Counted from the stretch's first letter, positions 7,798 through 19,862 are shown. The stretch: DNA of 64,000 nucleotides from Mytilus californianus (GCF_021869535.1 NW_026262734.1:112049588-112113587); one strand, 5' to 3'. Notes: a model not told the origin generated them from the sequence alone. Made by a program: numbers and translations.

Positions 7798-9854
7798 AAA
7801 CTCTTCCTATCTTCTTTCTTATATGATGTCTGCAAAATAAAAAAAAAATGATCGTTTAGCTAGAGGTACTTCTAATTTAAAACTTTTCAAAAGGAGAAGA
7901 AAAAAATGGACCCACCCTGCAATAAAGACTCGATTTTTTTTTGTTTTAAATGACCAACAGATTCTGAATGTTTAGAAGTTACAAGTCTCTTGACTTGCAT
8001 TCTGTTTGTATGCCGATTCATCAACTTGGTAAAAATGGAAAATTACTGATTAAGAAAGCCACTGTTGGGAACATCTAGATAATTAGATATCACTTTTGGC
8101 GGTCTTGAAAAGCTAAGTTATCCACAAAGAGATAACTTGTTTGCTCAAAAGCATGAGCCTTGTGTTTCGGAAAAAGTTAAAACTATTCAACGAAAAAAAA
8201 ACTTTCACACAGTGGTCACCACATTTACTCTTCCTAATGGCTTTCATCTGTAAGATGTAAGGAATAGGATTGGTAAGACAATTTGCATGTTTTGACACAA
8301 TATTGTTTTTGCAAGAAAAAACTCATTCTTAAATTGCTGAAAAACAAATTTTCAATCAAAAATCAAGTTTATGAACAAAATATTTTTGTTTTGTTAACCG
8401 GATTTTCGAAGTAAAAATTGGTTATTGATTTGGGAATGTACGGCCATCGGGCAGGCGGACGGGCGGGCTGGCGGGAGGGCTAACGGCTGCCAAGCAGTTT
8501 CCGTTCATTTACATGAAAACGCTTTGAAGAAATTTTTTCAAATTTAGATATGTTGTTTCCTGTGACTTAATGAAAGTCAAGTATAATTTTCACGATTTAA
8601 GCTTTTTCTCTTGTTCAGTTATAGCCCTTTCCCAAGAATTCAATTTTTGATGAATTAATCCATTTCTGTACAAAGGGAAATAACTCATTTTATTTCAAAG
8701 ATTTTTAAAAGACATTGTAATAATGATAAATGACATATTGGATTTTTTTTTTCTTTTTTTTTTTGGTAAATTGTTTGAAGAATTTTGTGATAGGTTTGTT
8801 TGTTATTCTGTATAAACTAATAATCTGTTTTTATTATGGGATATATGTCATTACATGTAAAGTTGTTACATTGATAGATAAGTTGCAGATCTGTATTAGT
8901 TTGTGACAAATGAAAGAAAAAATATTTGGAACTATTAACTATTAATTATATTTGAATATAATTTGAAAACAGGTATACATTGTGTTACATCATATGTGTT
9001 GTGTGTGTTAAATTTAATTTTTAATTGATCCTGTTTTGGGTTGTCAATCACCCAATTATAATTGGAGTGACAGATTTATTTGAAAACTATTAACTATATT
9101 TGATTATAATTTGAAAATGAATATAACATCATATCTGATTACATCATATCTAATTTTAGAGAACTATGGTTAAATCATATCTAATTTTAGATTTACATTA
9201 TTGGTTCATTGAAATAAAGTTTGAGTTATTTCCATTTGAACAGAAATGGTTTAACTAAGAAGTATTTCATCAAAAAATGAATTCTTGGGGTTCTTTGATA
9301 TGCTGATTCTAGTAATGTACTTAGATTAGGGAAATTGGACCATAACAGGTAAATGTCCAATTTCAAATTTTTCAGTTCTTTGACCACATTTATTTTGTGT
9401 CACAAACCTATTAATGAATATTTAGCAACTGATTTAATACATGGATATGTACAAGTATTTAGATTTATCCCCCCTCCAAAAAAAAAAGGTGAACTTTCTG
9501 TAATATAAGGAGTGTTAAACACTAGTAATAGAATTGATTTAATGCTTCTCTGACGAGCATGCTGAGACACAAAAAAAATCAGAGGCAGATTTAGGAGGGG
9601 CAGGATGCCATGGCCCTCCTTATGGATCATTATTTATGGCAAATCCAGACTTTTTACCAGTTCCCCTACACATTTTGTCTAGTTATTGCCCAACCCCTCC
9701 CCCCTTTTCAAAATCCTGGATCCGCACCTGTGTCTTCACTAACATTCTGAAAATGGCTCAATAGGTAGGCAAATAAAATATAATCCTTAGAAAAATATTT
9801 GTCTGACTTTAGTAACTAGTGCATGTTTGGAAATGACAAAAAAATCTTGAGGAT
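7798..9854. other. no gene seen; low-complexity AT-rich DNA
   Basis: The stretch holds poly-A and poly-T runs, a GC-rich GGGCGGGCTGGCGGGAGGG patch near 8460-8480 and a repeat end at about 9580-9730. Repeated phrases such as AACTATTAACTATATTTGA-TTATAATTTGAAAA (near 8930 and 9085) point to old local duplication. No exon was supported. Confidence 0.35.
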
Positions 9855-10035
9855 AGGCTTAGAATAATGGTTGGTCATATTAGCAGTTCTCTAACTTAAG
9901 TTTGCTTCAACCAAATGTTATAAACTTATACACTATGCTTATTACCACAAAACACAGATCAAATTTAAAATCAAATGCCGTCACTTTTACCGTTTTTGAG
10001 TTATGCCCCTTTACAAAAAAAAAAACAAACAATAT
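9855..10035 (-). repeat. fragment of the GGGACATAACTC repeat (minus)
   Basis: Read on the minus strand, this matches units of the array at 20790-21390: AAAGGGGCATAACTCAAAAAC, AAAAGTGACG, GATCTGTGTTTTGTGGTAAT and GGTTGAAGCAAACTTAA follow in the same order. Confidence 0.55.
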
Positions 10036-10089
10036 TCCTAATTAAGTGTCTAATACATACGGAAGCCCATTTAGGACCTTCCAAAAATA

Positions 10090-10385
10090 TAATTTGAGTT
10101 CGAAATAACGAATTTAAATCGTTATCACGAATTGTATAATTTGTTATACCAAATTAAATCTGTTATAACGAATTGGTTGAAATCGTTATAATAGATTTTA
10201 TAATTCGTAGTTACGAATTAAATTTGTTATTACAATTTTTTGTATGATAACGAATTTAAATCGTAATAACGAATTGTATAATCGGTTATTAAGGATGATA
10301 TTCGTGATAACGAATTTTTAGAATTACTTATCATAGTTTTTTTGTAATTTGTGATTTCGGATTAAAATTCATCATCACAAACTTT
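10090..10385. repeat. degenerate ATAACGAATT array
   Basis: At least ten variants of AACGAATT or its complement AATTCGTTAT occur in under 300 bases (ATAACGAATTTAAATCGTTAT, GTTATAACGAATTGG, TAATTCGTAGTTACGAATT and so on). Because the unit nearly equals its complement, the tract forms many alternative hairpins. No gene is visible in it. Confidence 0.6.
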
Positions 10386-10387
10386 TA

Positions 10388-10720
10388 GCTCACCTAACCC
10401 ACAGGGTTAACATGGTTAAGTCAGCTTTTCTCCTCACTTTGCGCCCGTTGCTGTTCATTACTTTTACAAAAATCTTCTTTACTGAAACCTTTTGGCCAAA
10501 GTGAAACAAACTTGGTCACAATCAATTGAGTTTGAACGCATTTTATTTGCAAAATTAGCAAAGGGATTGGACACAAACTGAAACAATGTTAGTGACCACA
10601 GGGGTTCAAAGTTGCCCCGTAACGTATTTTCCTTACAAACCACACATTCGGTACTCCTCGGCATATCCCTACGGCAAATTTCCGAATGAGACCTATCTCA
10701 TTTCAAAGGTATTGACCCAG
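10388..10720 (+). repeat. AGCTCACCTAACCC mollusc repeat
   Basis: It begins TTTTAGCTCACCTAACCCACAGG, followed by CAGCTTTTCTCCTCACTTTG and GCCCGTTGCTG. I recall this opening from many bivalve intergenic repeats. The open frames at 10479 and 10586 lie inside it and are not gene-like. Confidence 0.45.
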
Positions 10721-11105
10721 GCTATTCGCCACTTGAATATTTTTCTGGGACCCAGGCCCGTCTGGCCACCACAGTTTTTCTGATTATTAAACTATAGCAA
10801 TCTTGAATTTTATACAATAAAAGAAGTGAATCAGTATCACCCGAACATCATATGTAGAGACGCTAATAAATTTTTTAAATTTCCAAAAAACGACTCAAAG
10901 ACATGCCTTAAATGAAAATAGTAATTAGAGATATGAACTGGATATCAGAATAGATTGATCTGATTCATTTTACATCGTGCTCATACTGATGAAGGATATC
11001 TGTTATCCGAAATATTTATAGTTACATTTGTTCGTTTATTGTCATTTTTTGGTGATGTTGTACCCTTTCAGACTGGTTATATATTATATTTTTTAGTGTA
11101 CTGTA

Positions 11106-11692
11106 GAGTGAGAGACCCATATTCGCCGCATAATTCGTTCATTTCCACTTACATCCGACCTACATTCGAATATTTGGAACTTTTTATGAAGGTTTCAGAA
11201 ATTTCACTAAATGAAAAAAATGTTTGATAAAGAAATTATCTTCAAAACATTGGTTAATTGTTCTAAAAACGAACGCAAACTCAAGAGGAAATCAAGTTGT
11301 TCGTGTACCATGGTGGACACATTTTCGCCGCAATGTATGATATGACCATCCTCACTATCCTGGTATATTATAAAAACGAATGTTTGTAATTACATGAATT
11401 AGCTTGAGAGATCAATCCTATACGATTTTTCTCACAAATATTTACTTTAAGACTGCGCATGATTGCCATATAAATCTTACATAATTGCCAAAATCATTTA
11501 AAAACACTTGCGTATTTCTCAATATGTGCGAATAACCTTGGAAATGGGGTAAAGAGGAATATCAACAGTTGTAACATTACAAACAGCCTTTACCATCTAT
11601 TTAGGCAAGTATTGGGTAAAGGCACACAAATTTTACAGAAAAAATAGCAAAACGGCGAAAATGTGTCCAAGGCGAATATGCGCCACCCACTC
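11106..11692. mobile_element. 587-bp TA-flanked inverted-repeat element
   Basis: GAGTGAGAGACCCATATTCGCC at the left and, reverse-complemented, GAGTGGGTGGCGCATATTCGCC at the right agree at 18 of 22 positions. TA flanks both ends (11104-11105 and 11693-11694). The interior repeats ACATTTTCGCCG-type motifs near each end. It has no coding capacity. Confidence 0.6.
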
Positions 11693-11694
11693 TA

Positions 11695-12111
11695 TCATAT
11701 CTATATGATCCATCGCCCCGTAAGATTTATCGTTGGCTATTATTCAGTCATTTTATATATATATATATATACAATCATTAGTAATATAAGTTTCAATATT
11801 CACTCTACAATTCAAATATAATCAATTCAGTATAACCAGATAATAATATGCAACAAAAAACTAATGAGCGATTTAGAATAATACGGGGTCACCCCTTCTT
11901 GAAGTGTTTTTGTACGTAGTAAAATGTACTTCACGGACGTAGTATTTGATTATTTGCGTGTGAACTAGGTCATTGACACATGTCAGGTTTTAATCTATGC
12001 AAATAGTTGCGGGACGCTCCACTTTTAATAATAGGTTACGGTACAAAGTTGAGATGATGTGGCTGGAGTGCGCTTAGTAAATAATTAAGGTAAGGTAAAG
12101 TTATTGCCCTG
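11695..12111. other. no gene; TA microsatellite
   Basis: An (AT)n tract lies at about 11754-11771. Otherwise this is unremarkable AT-rich DNA with no exon or repeat recognised. Confidence 0.4.
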
Positions 12112-12785
12112 CAGGGGCCGTGTCATCGAATGTGTCTTAGGACTAAGATATGTTCTAAGATGATCTTAGGAGAATTTTTTGCTCTTTGCCGTGTTATCGA
12201 AAAGATCTTATCTTAGGATATGTCCTTATTTTGGTCCCAACTTTAGGACTACTAATAAGCTGTCTTAGGATAGTCTTAAGACCATTTTAACTTTTAGGAT
12301 AACTTAATGATGTCCTAGCATATAAAATTCTGTAAAATTCGGACTTCTCTTCTTACTCATTGTGTACGGTTACGGTAAAGTTATAACTAAACATATATTT
12401 TACCGTATATGCATGTGTACACCATTTAACGGTATAAATTGTATTTATCTTAAATGACATTTTCTTCTATATTTTCTTCCTTTTACTTGATTAAAAATAT
12501 TTTTAAACTTATATTTTGAATATAAGATTTAAGTTTAAGCATAATAAATGTGCAAACCTAATGTTGCATACAGAAATCCTAGTACTATGTTTGTATATTC
12601 TTGTTAAAATAATTGCATCATTATACGTCAACGAGAAAATTGCACTTAGGACTACGATAGGACATCTTTGTTAAGATTATCTTAGGATACCTTCGATGTA
12701 CAGTCTGAGATATATCATAAGACAGTCCTAAGACTGTCCTATAATTTGTTCTAAGATATATCAAACTTCGATGACACGGCCCCAG
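12112..12785. mobile_element. inverted-repeat element with GGGGCCGTGTCATCGAA ends
   Basis: GGGGCCGTGTCATCGAA at 12114-12130 is the exact complement of TTCGATGACACGGCCCC at 12767-12783. Both subterminal zones are dense in CCTAAGA/TCTTAGG motifs (CTTAGGACTAAGATATGTTC on the left; CAGTCCTAAGACTGTCC on the right). The middle third is plain AT-rich sequence. No target duplication is obvious, so the superfamily is undetermined. It has no transposase frame. Confidence 0.7.
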
Positions 12786-13817
12786 GTATCGGATCCACAG
12801 TCTAATCGCCAAACAAGAAAACGGCCTTTTTGCACTAAGGTTCCACCAATATCAGTGGGACTGTAAGCGAAACCATTGGTCCAAATCTGTCGGAATCCCA
12901 AATAGCCATTGGTGCGATCTGGGGTCAGTAGTTCAACTCATATGCATACAAGTTTAACGATAACGGCGGATTTCACGATGGAAATGAAAGAGGAACTAGA
13001 AGGCCAACAGGAATATGTGCTTAATTGACACCTATTTAGACGGGAAAATAGCTTATGTTCCTTACATGAATGAGTTAAAAAGGTGAGAAAGGTTGACAAG
13101 GTTTTCAAATAGCGAATTAAATCTTGGAAGTGAACGGTAACCTGGAAATAATTTACCGACACACGTGTGGTGGGGAAAAACAATGAGAACGAACTCATTT
13201 TAATATAATAATTTATGGTGTATTTTTGAGAAGCCACTGTTCTATATAAAGTTTATTTAAGGTAATATTACGTTCAAACTGATATCGTTGTAACAAAACC
13301 TAAATAGTCTCTTAAAGAGAGTTCGCACTGTGTATTTTCGCCACCGGAAATTGGGTACCAACGAAGCGGAGAGAAAGGGAAAAAAATTAACAAGGTAAGA
13401 ATTTCTTTATTTTAACTTATTCTACCGTTTCGATAAGGTTACCGTTTTTGAAACGATTTTCTAATATATAAAGCGTTATCTTTTTATAACAACAAGTGGC
13501 AAACAAAGACAAGATTTTGTGTTTTTCTCCAAAACCGTGCACTTGGTACCAGTAAATTTCGAGGTCAATTGCCATCCGTCTCCCTGTTGGCCAAATATTC
13601 AACTGTTTTTTTTTTCTTTTTCCATACAATTTTTTTAATTATGATAGTGTGACTTCATATTTACTGAAAAAGGAGTTTTCTAAAGAATATGACAAAAACA
13701 ATTTTTGTTTATTGTACGACGAATTGCATGACGTTGTACGGCGAATTGCATACTAACAACTTGTTTTCTGTACGGCGTCTTGCAATATACTGTACTGTAA
13801 ATATGATATTATACATT
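12786..13817. other. no gene seen
   Basis: A short triplicated motif, GTACGRCGAATTGCA (near 13725, 13738 and 13770 as variants), is the only structure noted. The open frames here lack protein-like composition. Confidence 0.35.
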
Positions 13818-13955
13818 TATTTCCCGTGCCGGAGGGAGATATGAAGATTTGTTCACCCAAGAATATTCATATTTCACGAGGGCTCTGCCCGAGGGAAATA
13901 TGATTTTTCGAAGGTGAGCAAATCTTCATATCTCCCGAGGCAAAGGGAAATAAAT
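13818..13955. mobile_element. 138-bp foldback sequence
   Basis: CATTTATTTCCCGTGCCGG... followed by GAGATATGAAGATTTGTTCACC on the left pairs with GGTGAGCAAATCTTCATATC... and GGCAAAGGGAAATAAATG on the right. The centre also folds (TCATATTTCACGAGGGC with GCCCGAGGGAAATATGA). A looser relative of one arm (GGAATATGAAGATTTGTTC) lies near 14264. No clear target duplication was found. Confidence 0.6.
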
Positions 13956-15449
13956 GTTCTATTCCACTGCCTATGCTTTGTTTACTATCAATACATTAAA
14001 TATTATTTTGCATACATTTTTTTCTTATCCGCTTGTTTTTGTAAGTCAAACTAAACACGACATATCCATTGATAAACATTAAGGATCAAAATTTAATTAT
14101 AAGTCTTTTGTTTTATCGTCTGAAATAAATTTGAACATGATAATGATTTTTACTATCGCTATTTTAAGAAGAATAAGAAGTTCAAAACGTTATGTACATT
14201 AACCGCGCGTAACGTCGCACGAAGTAATCCCGACATTTCAGAGGGGAATATGATCCTCAGAATGGAATATGAAGATTTGTTCAATGACACGTGGGATAGT
14301 CTCAACCAATCAAATATTGATTAAACTATCAATATGTTTAAACAGTGGAACAATAATCAATATATAAATAATAAAAAGGGGTGATATGGTGTACATATCA
14401 ATGCGTTACCAGCTTACAACTAAACGAAATCAACTGCATAGTAAAAAATGTTAAACGATATATGCCAACAAAATAATTTCCTCGACCTAATTATCCTAAA
14501 TATTCATATGTCGTTATATATTACTAACAACTGTTGTTTGATTTATTACAAGGAAAAAATTTCAAAAGTTCAATACAACACCTACCATTCATCTTTTGTG
14601 ATATATTGTTTGATTTTAAATTTCTCGAATAAATAATTTAATTAATTCCTTGTTAGGAAGGAAAGTGAACACAATACTTTGTTTCCATTGAAAATTAGGG
14701 GGGAGGGGGGTTAATAAATAAAGCATTGCGTTTCAAACTAAATTTCGAAAGTTTCTGTTTGTTATTGAAAAATATATGTAATTTTTTTATTTAAGTCGAA
14801 AAAGTTTTCATGAGAGATAAAACATGCCCCTTCAAAAAATTAACAGTCGGTGCCTAAAATATAATTTATTAAAAAAAAATCAGCAAAGAAACCGCCGGCT
14901 TAGAGGATTTAGTTCTTTTGTAGAACGTGAAACATCCAAACTACTCTTACAGCAGACTATATATGTGTGGTAACCAAAGACAAATAGACATTTGCGAAAA
15001 CTAGGTCTATACCTAGGATTACACTTGGACTTACGATTACAGTTGAAGAAATACAAAGGGTCATCTCAAAATACACCAATAGAAAAACAAAGTAAAACCA
15101 AACGATTTTTTTGTATCATAATGATAATGATGTAAACAAGTCTTCCTGACGACACACTGATGCAGCGCATATGATCACAACAGTTTTGAATCGCTGTATT
15201 GAATGTCGCAACAAAGTCCTACATACATGTAACTTTGTATGTTTTTTTAATTCTCCGATGGTGTGTTCAACCTCTACTCTATAGTATGTAATGAGTCTGA
15301 TTGATCTTATACACTTCCTCTACACATTTTGAGGTTTTCAAACTATATGTTGTCTTGTATAAGGTGTTAATACTAGATGTCTGTTCGAATATATATCAGC
15401 AGAGAACTATACACTTTCCCGGAGGAACAGAGTACTTCTTTTTATGTTA
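13956..15449. other. no gene seen
   Basis: This is AT-rich DNA without recognised exons, apart from the arm fragment near 14264. A G-rich patch (GGGGGGAGGGGGG) lies at about 14699-14711. Confidence 0.35.
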
Positions 15450-15750
15450 GGGAGCTACCATTTGATTTTTATGGGGGGTGGGGGGGGGGGGGGGGGGGGG
15501 GGGGGGGCTAGGATGAAAAATTGTGTTCTGCATTTTTTTTAGTTGTAATCTCGGTCCTGCCTTTTTATTTTCCACTTTATTCGGTCCTGCTTTTTTTTAT
15601 TAGTTTATCCTGACTTTTTATACATAATTTGTCATCCTGCCTTTTTTTTGGCCAAGTTGCTCATCCTGCCTTTTTTTAAACTCAAAACTTCTGTCCTGCC
15701 TTTTTTCAAATTTCATCCTAGCCCCCCATAAAAATCAAATGGTAGCTCCC
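15450..15750. mobile_element. inverted-repeat element with GGGAGCTACCATTTGAT ends and a G28 run
   Basis: GGGAGCTACCATTTGATTTTTATGGGGGG at the left matches, in complement, CCCCCCATAAAAATCAAATGGTAGCTCCC at the right (arms of 29 bases). Inside, CTAGGATGAAA answers TTTCATCCTAG. The core is four or five runs of a TCCTGCCTTTTTT unit. The left arm contains 28 consecutive G (15480-15507), absent from the right arm, so the run has expanded after insertion. Confidence 0.7.
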
Positions 15751-15785
15751 ATATGGTTCTAAATATGTGTCTTTCCTTATTTTAG

Positions 15786-15864
15786 TGTAGCAAAATTAGC
15801 AATAACATCGTTCAGAGGATACTCTACACGCGATGCCCTTGAAAATCCCGAGAAAATACTAGAA
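15786..15864 (+). CDS. possible isolated internal exon (IQ-like peptide)
   Basis: TTATTTTAG ends at 15785 (acceptor) and GTAAGT starts at 15865 (strong donor). Between them one frame is open for 26 codons: VAKLAITSFRGYSTRDALEN, then PEKILE. The spacing of hydrophobics and FRGxxxR resembles an IQ calmodulin-binding motif, but one short exon cannot establish that. The donor is phase 0, so it cannot splice directly to the phase-1 Methyltransf_FA exon at 23574. A chance open frame of this length is not unlikely, so the call rests mostly on the splice signals and composition. Confidence 0.25.
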
Positions 15865-17550
15865 GTAAGTTACAGAGTATAATTACCAAACCCGTCGCAG
15901 CGCAGTGCATTTGGAATATTAAATTTGGGTGTCGTTTTTCTTTTAAACGATTACAATTTTGTATCCGCAACTGTTCCCTAGCAGACTTAAATAGTTCGTG
16001 ATTGATTTAAACAATTTCTTCTCGCCTGATACACCTTTGCATCTTTTATCCCTTTTAATCAACGGAACAGTTTTGCATATAAACTTTGTGTTAAAATGGA
16101 CACAGTCATAAGTACACTTTAAATTACAATTTCAGTACCGCTTTCCGATTAGGAGTTAATGATTCGAGCATACCGGACCCACCCATGTTCATGGGAGAGA
16201 ATTATCGACACCGTGAAAAAAAGTCCATACTCAAATGATTCCCAAGATTTCTATAAAAATTGCATAGAAATAAACAACTTAGAACTCGGTTGTCATTTTT
16301 TTAATTTGAAAAGATAGATAGTAAAATTCCAACTACTAGGTATTTGAGTACTCCTATTCTTACATTTCAACAGAGTCTGACGAATAATTTAAATTATATT
16401 TTCGGCTTAAAGATGTTCATTGGTAACGGTGTTGTGGTTTGTTTTTTTTTGTTTTTTTTTGGTATAGTTGTGATTTTTTTTCTATTGATACCAAAAACGA
16501 AGACAGTTTGCCAAATTCAGAAAAATTAAAAGACAATAAAAGTATACCGGACGACAAGTGAAACGCCATGAAGAACGAATAGTTCTTAAACACCCGCCCG
16601 CTGTATTCCCGCATTCTCTTTCACAAAATGGAAAATGTATGTCTTAGCATAAACATTAAATATTGCCAATATGCTCCTTACTCTCACATGCTTGCATTAG
16701 CATAACAATAGCAGTAAAGGACGAATCGATTTGCCAAGCCTGTCATTACAAGTATTTGCTAATTCAATAAACGAATTTTATTTTAATTTAATTAAATTCT
16801 AATATTTAAAATTATCAGTCAAAAGGTGTTCTACAAAGATAAACAGTCCTTCGCCTTTCATTTGATACCTAAATTACCAATATTTATTCTATATAGCTTG
16901 ACATTTACAACTATGGGTAGGAACATTTTTTTTAAATATGTACTACCACCCAGTATGTTCTTTTTGACCGGGTCCGAGTTGGTGATATTACATCTAACAA
17001 TGACTTTACGAATTATTTGCACTATGCATACGTTATTGCCTGCCAAGTTATCTAACATATATCTCGATGTTCCCCGTGGTTGTTTTATTGTTTGTATTGT
17101 TAAGCGTAATTGTGGGGATAAATTATGACAGCAAATGTTTGATCTCTTTGTCAGATTTGTTTTATTGATATAACTCCATGGCTGTATTCTTTAATTCAAT
17201 TGTGGCGTACATGATCGCCAATTTGCATATAATTCCGACCAAATCAGTACTAGGGGCCGTCTACAACTTGCAGTGAGGTGAGAGTTTTGGTTCTGTGTTG
17301 AAGGCTTCAATGTGACTTTGAGATACAGAATAGCAATACAAAAAAGTGCTGTTCCTTTGCTTTTGTGTATTTTGCTGTGGATGGACTGATTTTGTGTCAA
17401 CGGTGCATACCCCATATACTTTCTTTTCTATTATAGATGTTTTGTAATCTATAAAACAAATAGATACAAGTTAGTAAAAATTTAAAGGGTTTTATTCACG
17501 GAAACTTCATGGAATTTTGTTTTATGTTGTAAGGGTAAAATATTGACATA
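15865..17550. other. no gene seen
   Basis: This is AT-rich intergenic sequence. The open frames at 16344, 16826 and 17191 are low-complexity or hydrophobic by composition and have no supporting splice or domain evidence. Confidence 0.35.
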
Positions 17551-17916
17551 ATATATGCGTATTGTTATGCGTTTACTTTTCTACATTGGCTAGAGGTATA
17601 GGGGGAGGGTTGAGATCTCATAAACATGTTTAACCCCGCCGCATTTTTGCGCCTGTCCCAAGTCAGGAGCCTCTAGCCTTTGTTAGTCTTGTATTATTTT
17701 TAATTTTAGTTTCTTGTGTACAATTTGGAGTTTAGTATGGCGTTCATTATCACTGAACTAGTATATATATTTGTTTAGGGGCCAGCTGAAGGACGCCTCC
17801 GGGTGCGGGAATTTCTCGCTGCATTGAAGACCTGTTGGTGGCCTTCTGCTGTTGTCTGTTCTGTGGCCGGGTTGTTGTCTCTTTGACACATTCCCCATTT
17901 CCATTCTCAATTTTAT
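17551..17916 (+). repeat. R3 repeat (retroelement 3' tail)
   Basis: It contains the ordered blocks TTCTACATTGGCTAGAGG, ATGTTTAACCCCGCCGCAT, TTGCGCCTGTCCC, GACGCCTCCGGGTGCGGG and the 3' end TTGTCTCTTTGACACATTCC followed by CATTCTCAATTTTA. The same 3' end recurs at 21040, 42855 and 54284 with different 5' starts, as expected for 5'-truncated retrocopies. Confidence 0.65.
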
Positions 17917-18004
17917 TCATCTGGAAAAATATACATTGTTTGTATTATGCTAGCTATAGAGATCTATTACGACTGTGTAGCATAATATTGTGTATACAAA
18001 AATC

Positions 18005-18335
18005 TACAATGCCGTCACTCAAGCGAATCCCAGCAAACACAATTACGTTAGTACAACGTCACTTGGAAGTAATTTTTAGTCGCGTTTACGTCACATACTA
18101 GCGTTTTATTTACGAAGAAATGGATGGTATCAAATACGTCATGCTGACGTAATTTTAAACGTCTCTCCGACGTATTTCTGACATTAGAATTACGTATTTT
18201 ACTAATAATTACTTATACAAACGTAACAATGACGTAAAAATGACGTACAATCTTTCATATTACGTCGCAGTGACGTCTACACTTTTCCAAATGAGACGAG
18301 GATATTACGTTTTGACTACGTTTGGCCTGACTTAC
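18005..18335. promoter_or_regulatory. ACGT-rich block with clustered TGACGT sites
   Basis: Seven TGACGT/ACGTCA hexamers fall between about 18050 and 18275 (CAACGTCACTT, TTTACGTCACAT, AATACGTCATG, CTGACGTAATT, AATGACGTAAAAATGACGTAC, AGTGACGTCTAC). Several further TTACGT and TACGTTT elements surround them. TGACGT is the core of CREB/ATF-type binding sites. No gene start lies nearby, so it may equally be a degenerate satellite; function is not shown. Confidence 0.4.
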
Positions 18336-19580
18336 TATAGTTATGACAGCATTTGTGTCGTGTTCACATGTAATGAGTAGAGTTAACCATGACTTTTTTC
18401 TCCTTGTAATATTAATTTCTCATCAACTGATCATTGCAATTTAACAGTAGCGGTTGTCTCTATTAATGCAGGAGCTTCTGACTCTTCTGGAGCACATTAT
18501 TTTACCGTATTTTTTTGTAGGTTTAGTGTTGCTTAATCTTTAGCTTTTATGTAGTGTTTCTATCTCGTCGCTTTTGTGTCGACAATTTGATGTATAATTC
18601 TTCGAACTATGATATTGATTTCCATTTGGTGTCTTCTCTTCTTCTTCTTCCAATTTAGTAATGCCCGAAGACTATACATGAAGGGTTTTTTTATAAGTAA
18701 AATAACTATTTAATTCAATTCAAATTTTAGTGATATCTAATCTTTTATTGATAAGCAATTATTGTCCATCTTCAACGTCAAGACCTGCTGCTGCTGGTCT
18801 TTGGTCCCATTACAATACATCTTTTGAATAATGCCATTCAAACTATTTATCATAAAATTTCTTAATATAATTAGCTTGGGAAAAATACATTTAGTTCACA
18901 CATTCAACATGTTCAACGCCGGATTATTCTTGCCAACCAGGAGTTGCTATACTTAACTGATGCAACTTCTGTATCAATATAAAAGTGATTTTTCCAATCT
19001 TTGGCGAGTTTATGATGATGAATACAGAATTACACTAACCTACTTTCTGTATATATCTGCATTTTAGAAATAAAACATTTATAATTCATTGTATATTGTG
19101 ACCAAAATAATTGAAATAGCATTGTATATTGTGACCAAAATAATTGAAATAAACTATATTATCAATTTCTGCGGCACCTTGATATGACATATAGTGATGT
19201 TCTAAATTTCTATGTCAAGTATAATTGCTACATTTATATACTCTAAAACTCAACATACCTTATATCTGAATCCACCCTGCCTTGCAGGGGCGTGCTTCAA
19301 TGTTTCTCTTATTAAATCTTCAACCTCCACCGTCTTTGTTCCAGGAAAATTTCTATTCTGAGCCTCTGAAATTTAATAATACAAATATAATTTATAAGAA
19401 GGCTCGTATTAAGCTGTTTATAAATTGATGTGATTAAATTTTGATTTGAACTCAAATTTTCCGAAAATCTTTTATTTCTTAAGGTGTTTTCTGTTTCTTC
19501 ACTTTTTGTAGCTAGACTAATTCCCTTATCAATTAAAAAACCGGAGGAAGAACTTTAAAAGATTAACCAAAAAAAAATAT
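18336..19580. other. no gene; one 33-bp tandem duplication
   Basis: CATTGTATATTGTGACCAAA (start of the unit) occurs at 19087 and 19120, a perfect 33-bp tandem repeat running through AATTGAAATA. Nothing else was recognised. Confidence 0.4.
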
Positions 19581-19862
19581 TATAAACGTATAAAAAGATG
19601 TATGATTGCTAACGAGACAACTCTCCACCAGATACCAACCGACATACATGTAACAAATAAAGGCCATCGTACGACCTTCAACAACGAGCAAACGCATATC
19701 ATATAGTATAACCTATAGAATTCAATCCAAACAAGAAAACCAACCACCTGATATATGCACATTCAATAAACGGAAGACTAAATATGATAGACAGCAACAA
19801 ACGACAACAAATGAATTCACTTGGAATAGACACATACAGAATGTGGTGGGGTTAAACATGTT
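19581..19862 (-). repeat. R1 repeat, truncated copy
   Basis: The R1 terminus (AGATGTATGATTGCTAACGA here, a variant of AAGATGTGGTATGATTGCC) is followed by GAGACAACTCTCCACCAGA, GGCCATCGTACGACCTTCAA and finally GTGGTGGGGTTAAACATG. By comparison with 48009-49640 the sense strand is minus. Confidence 0.6.
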
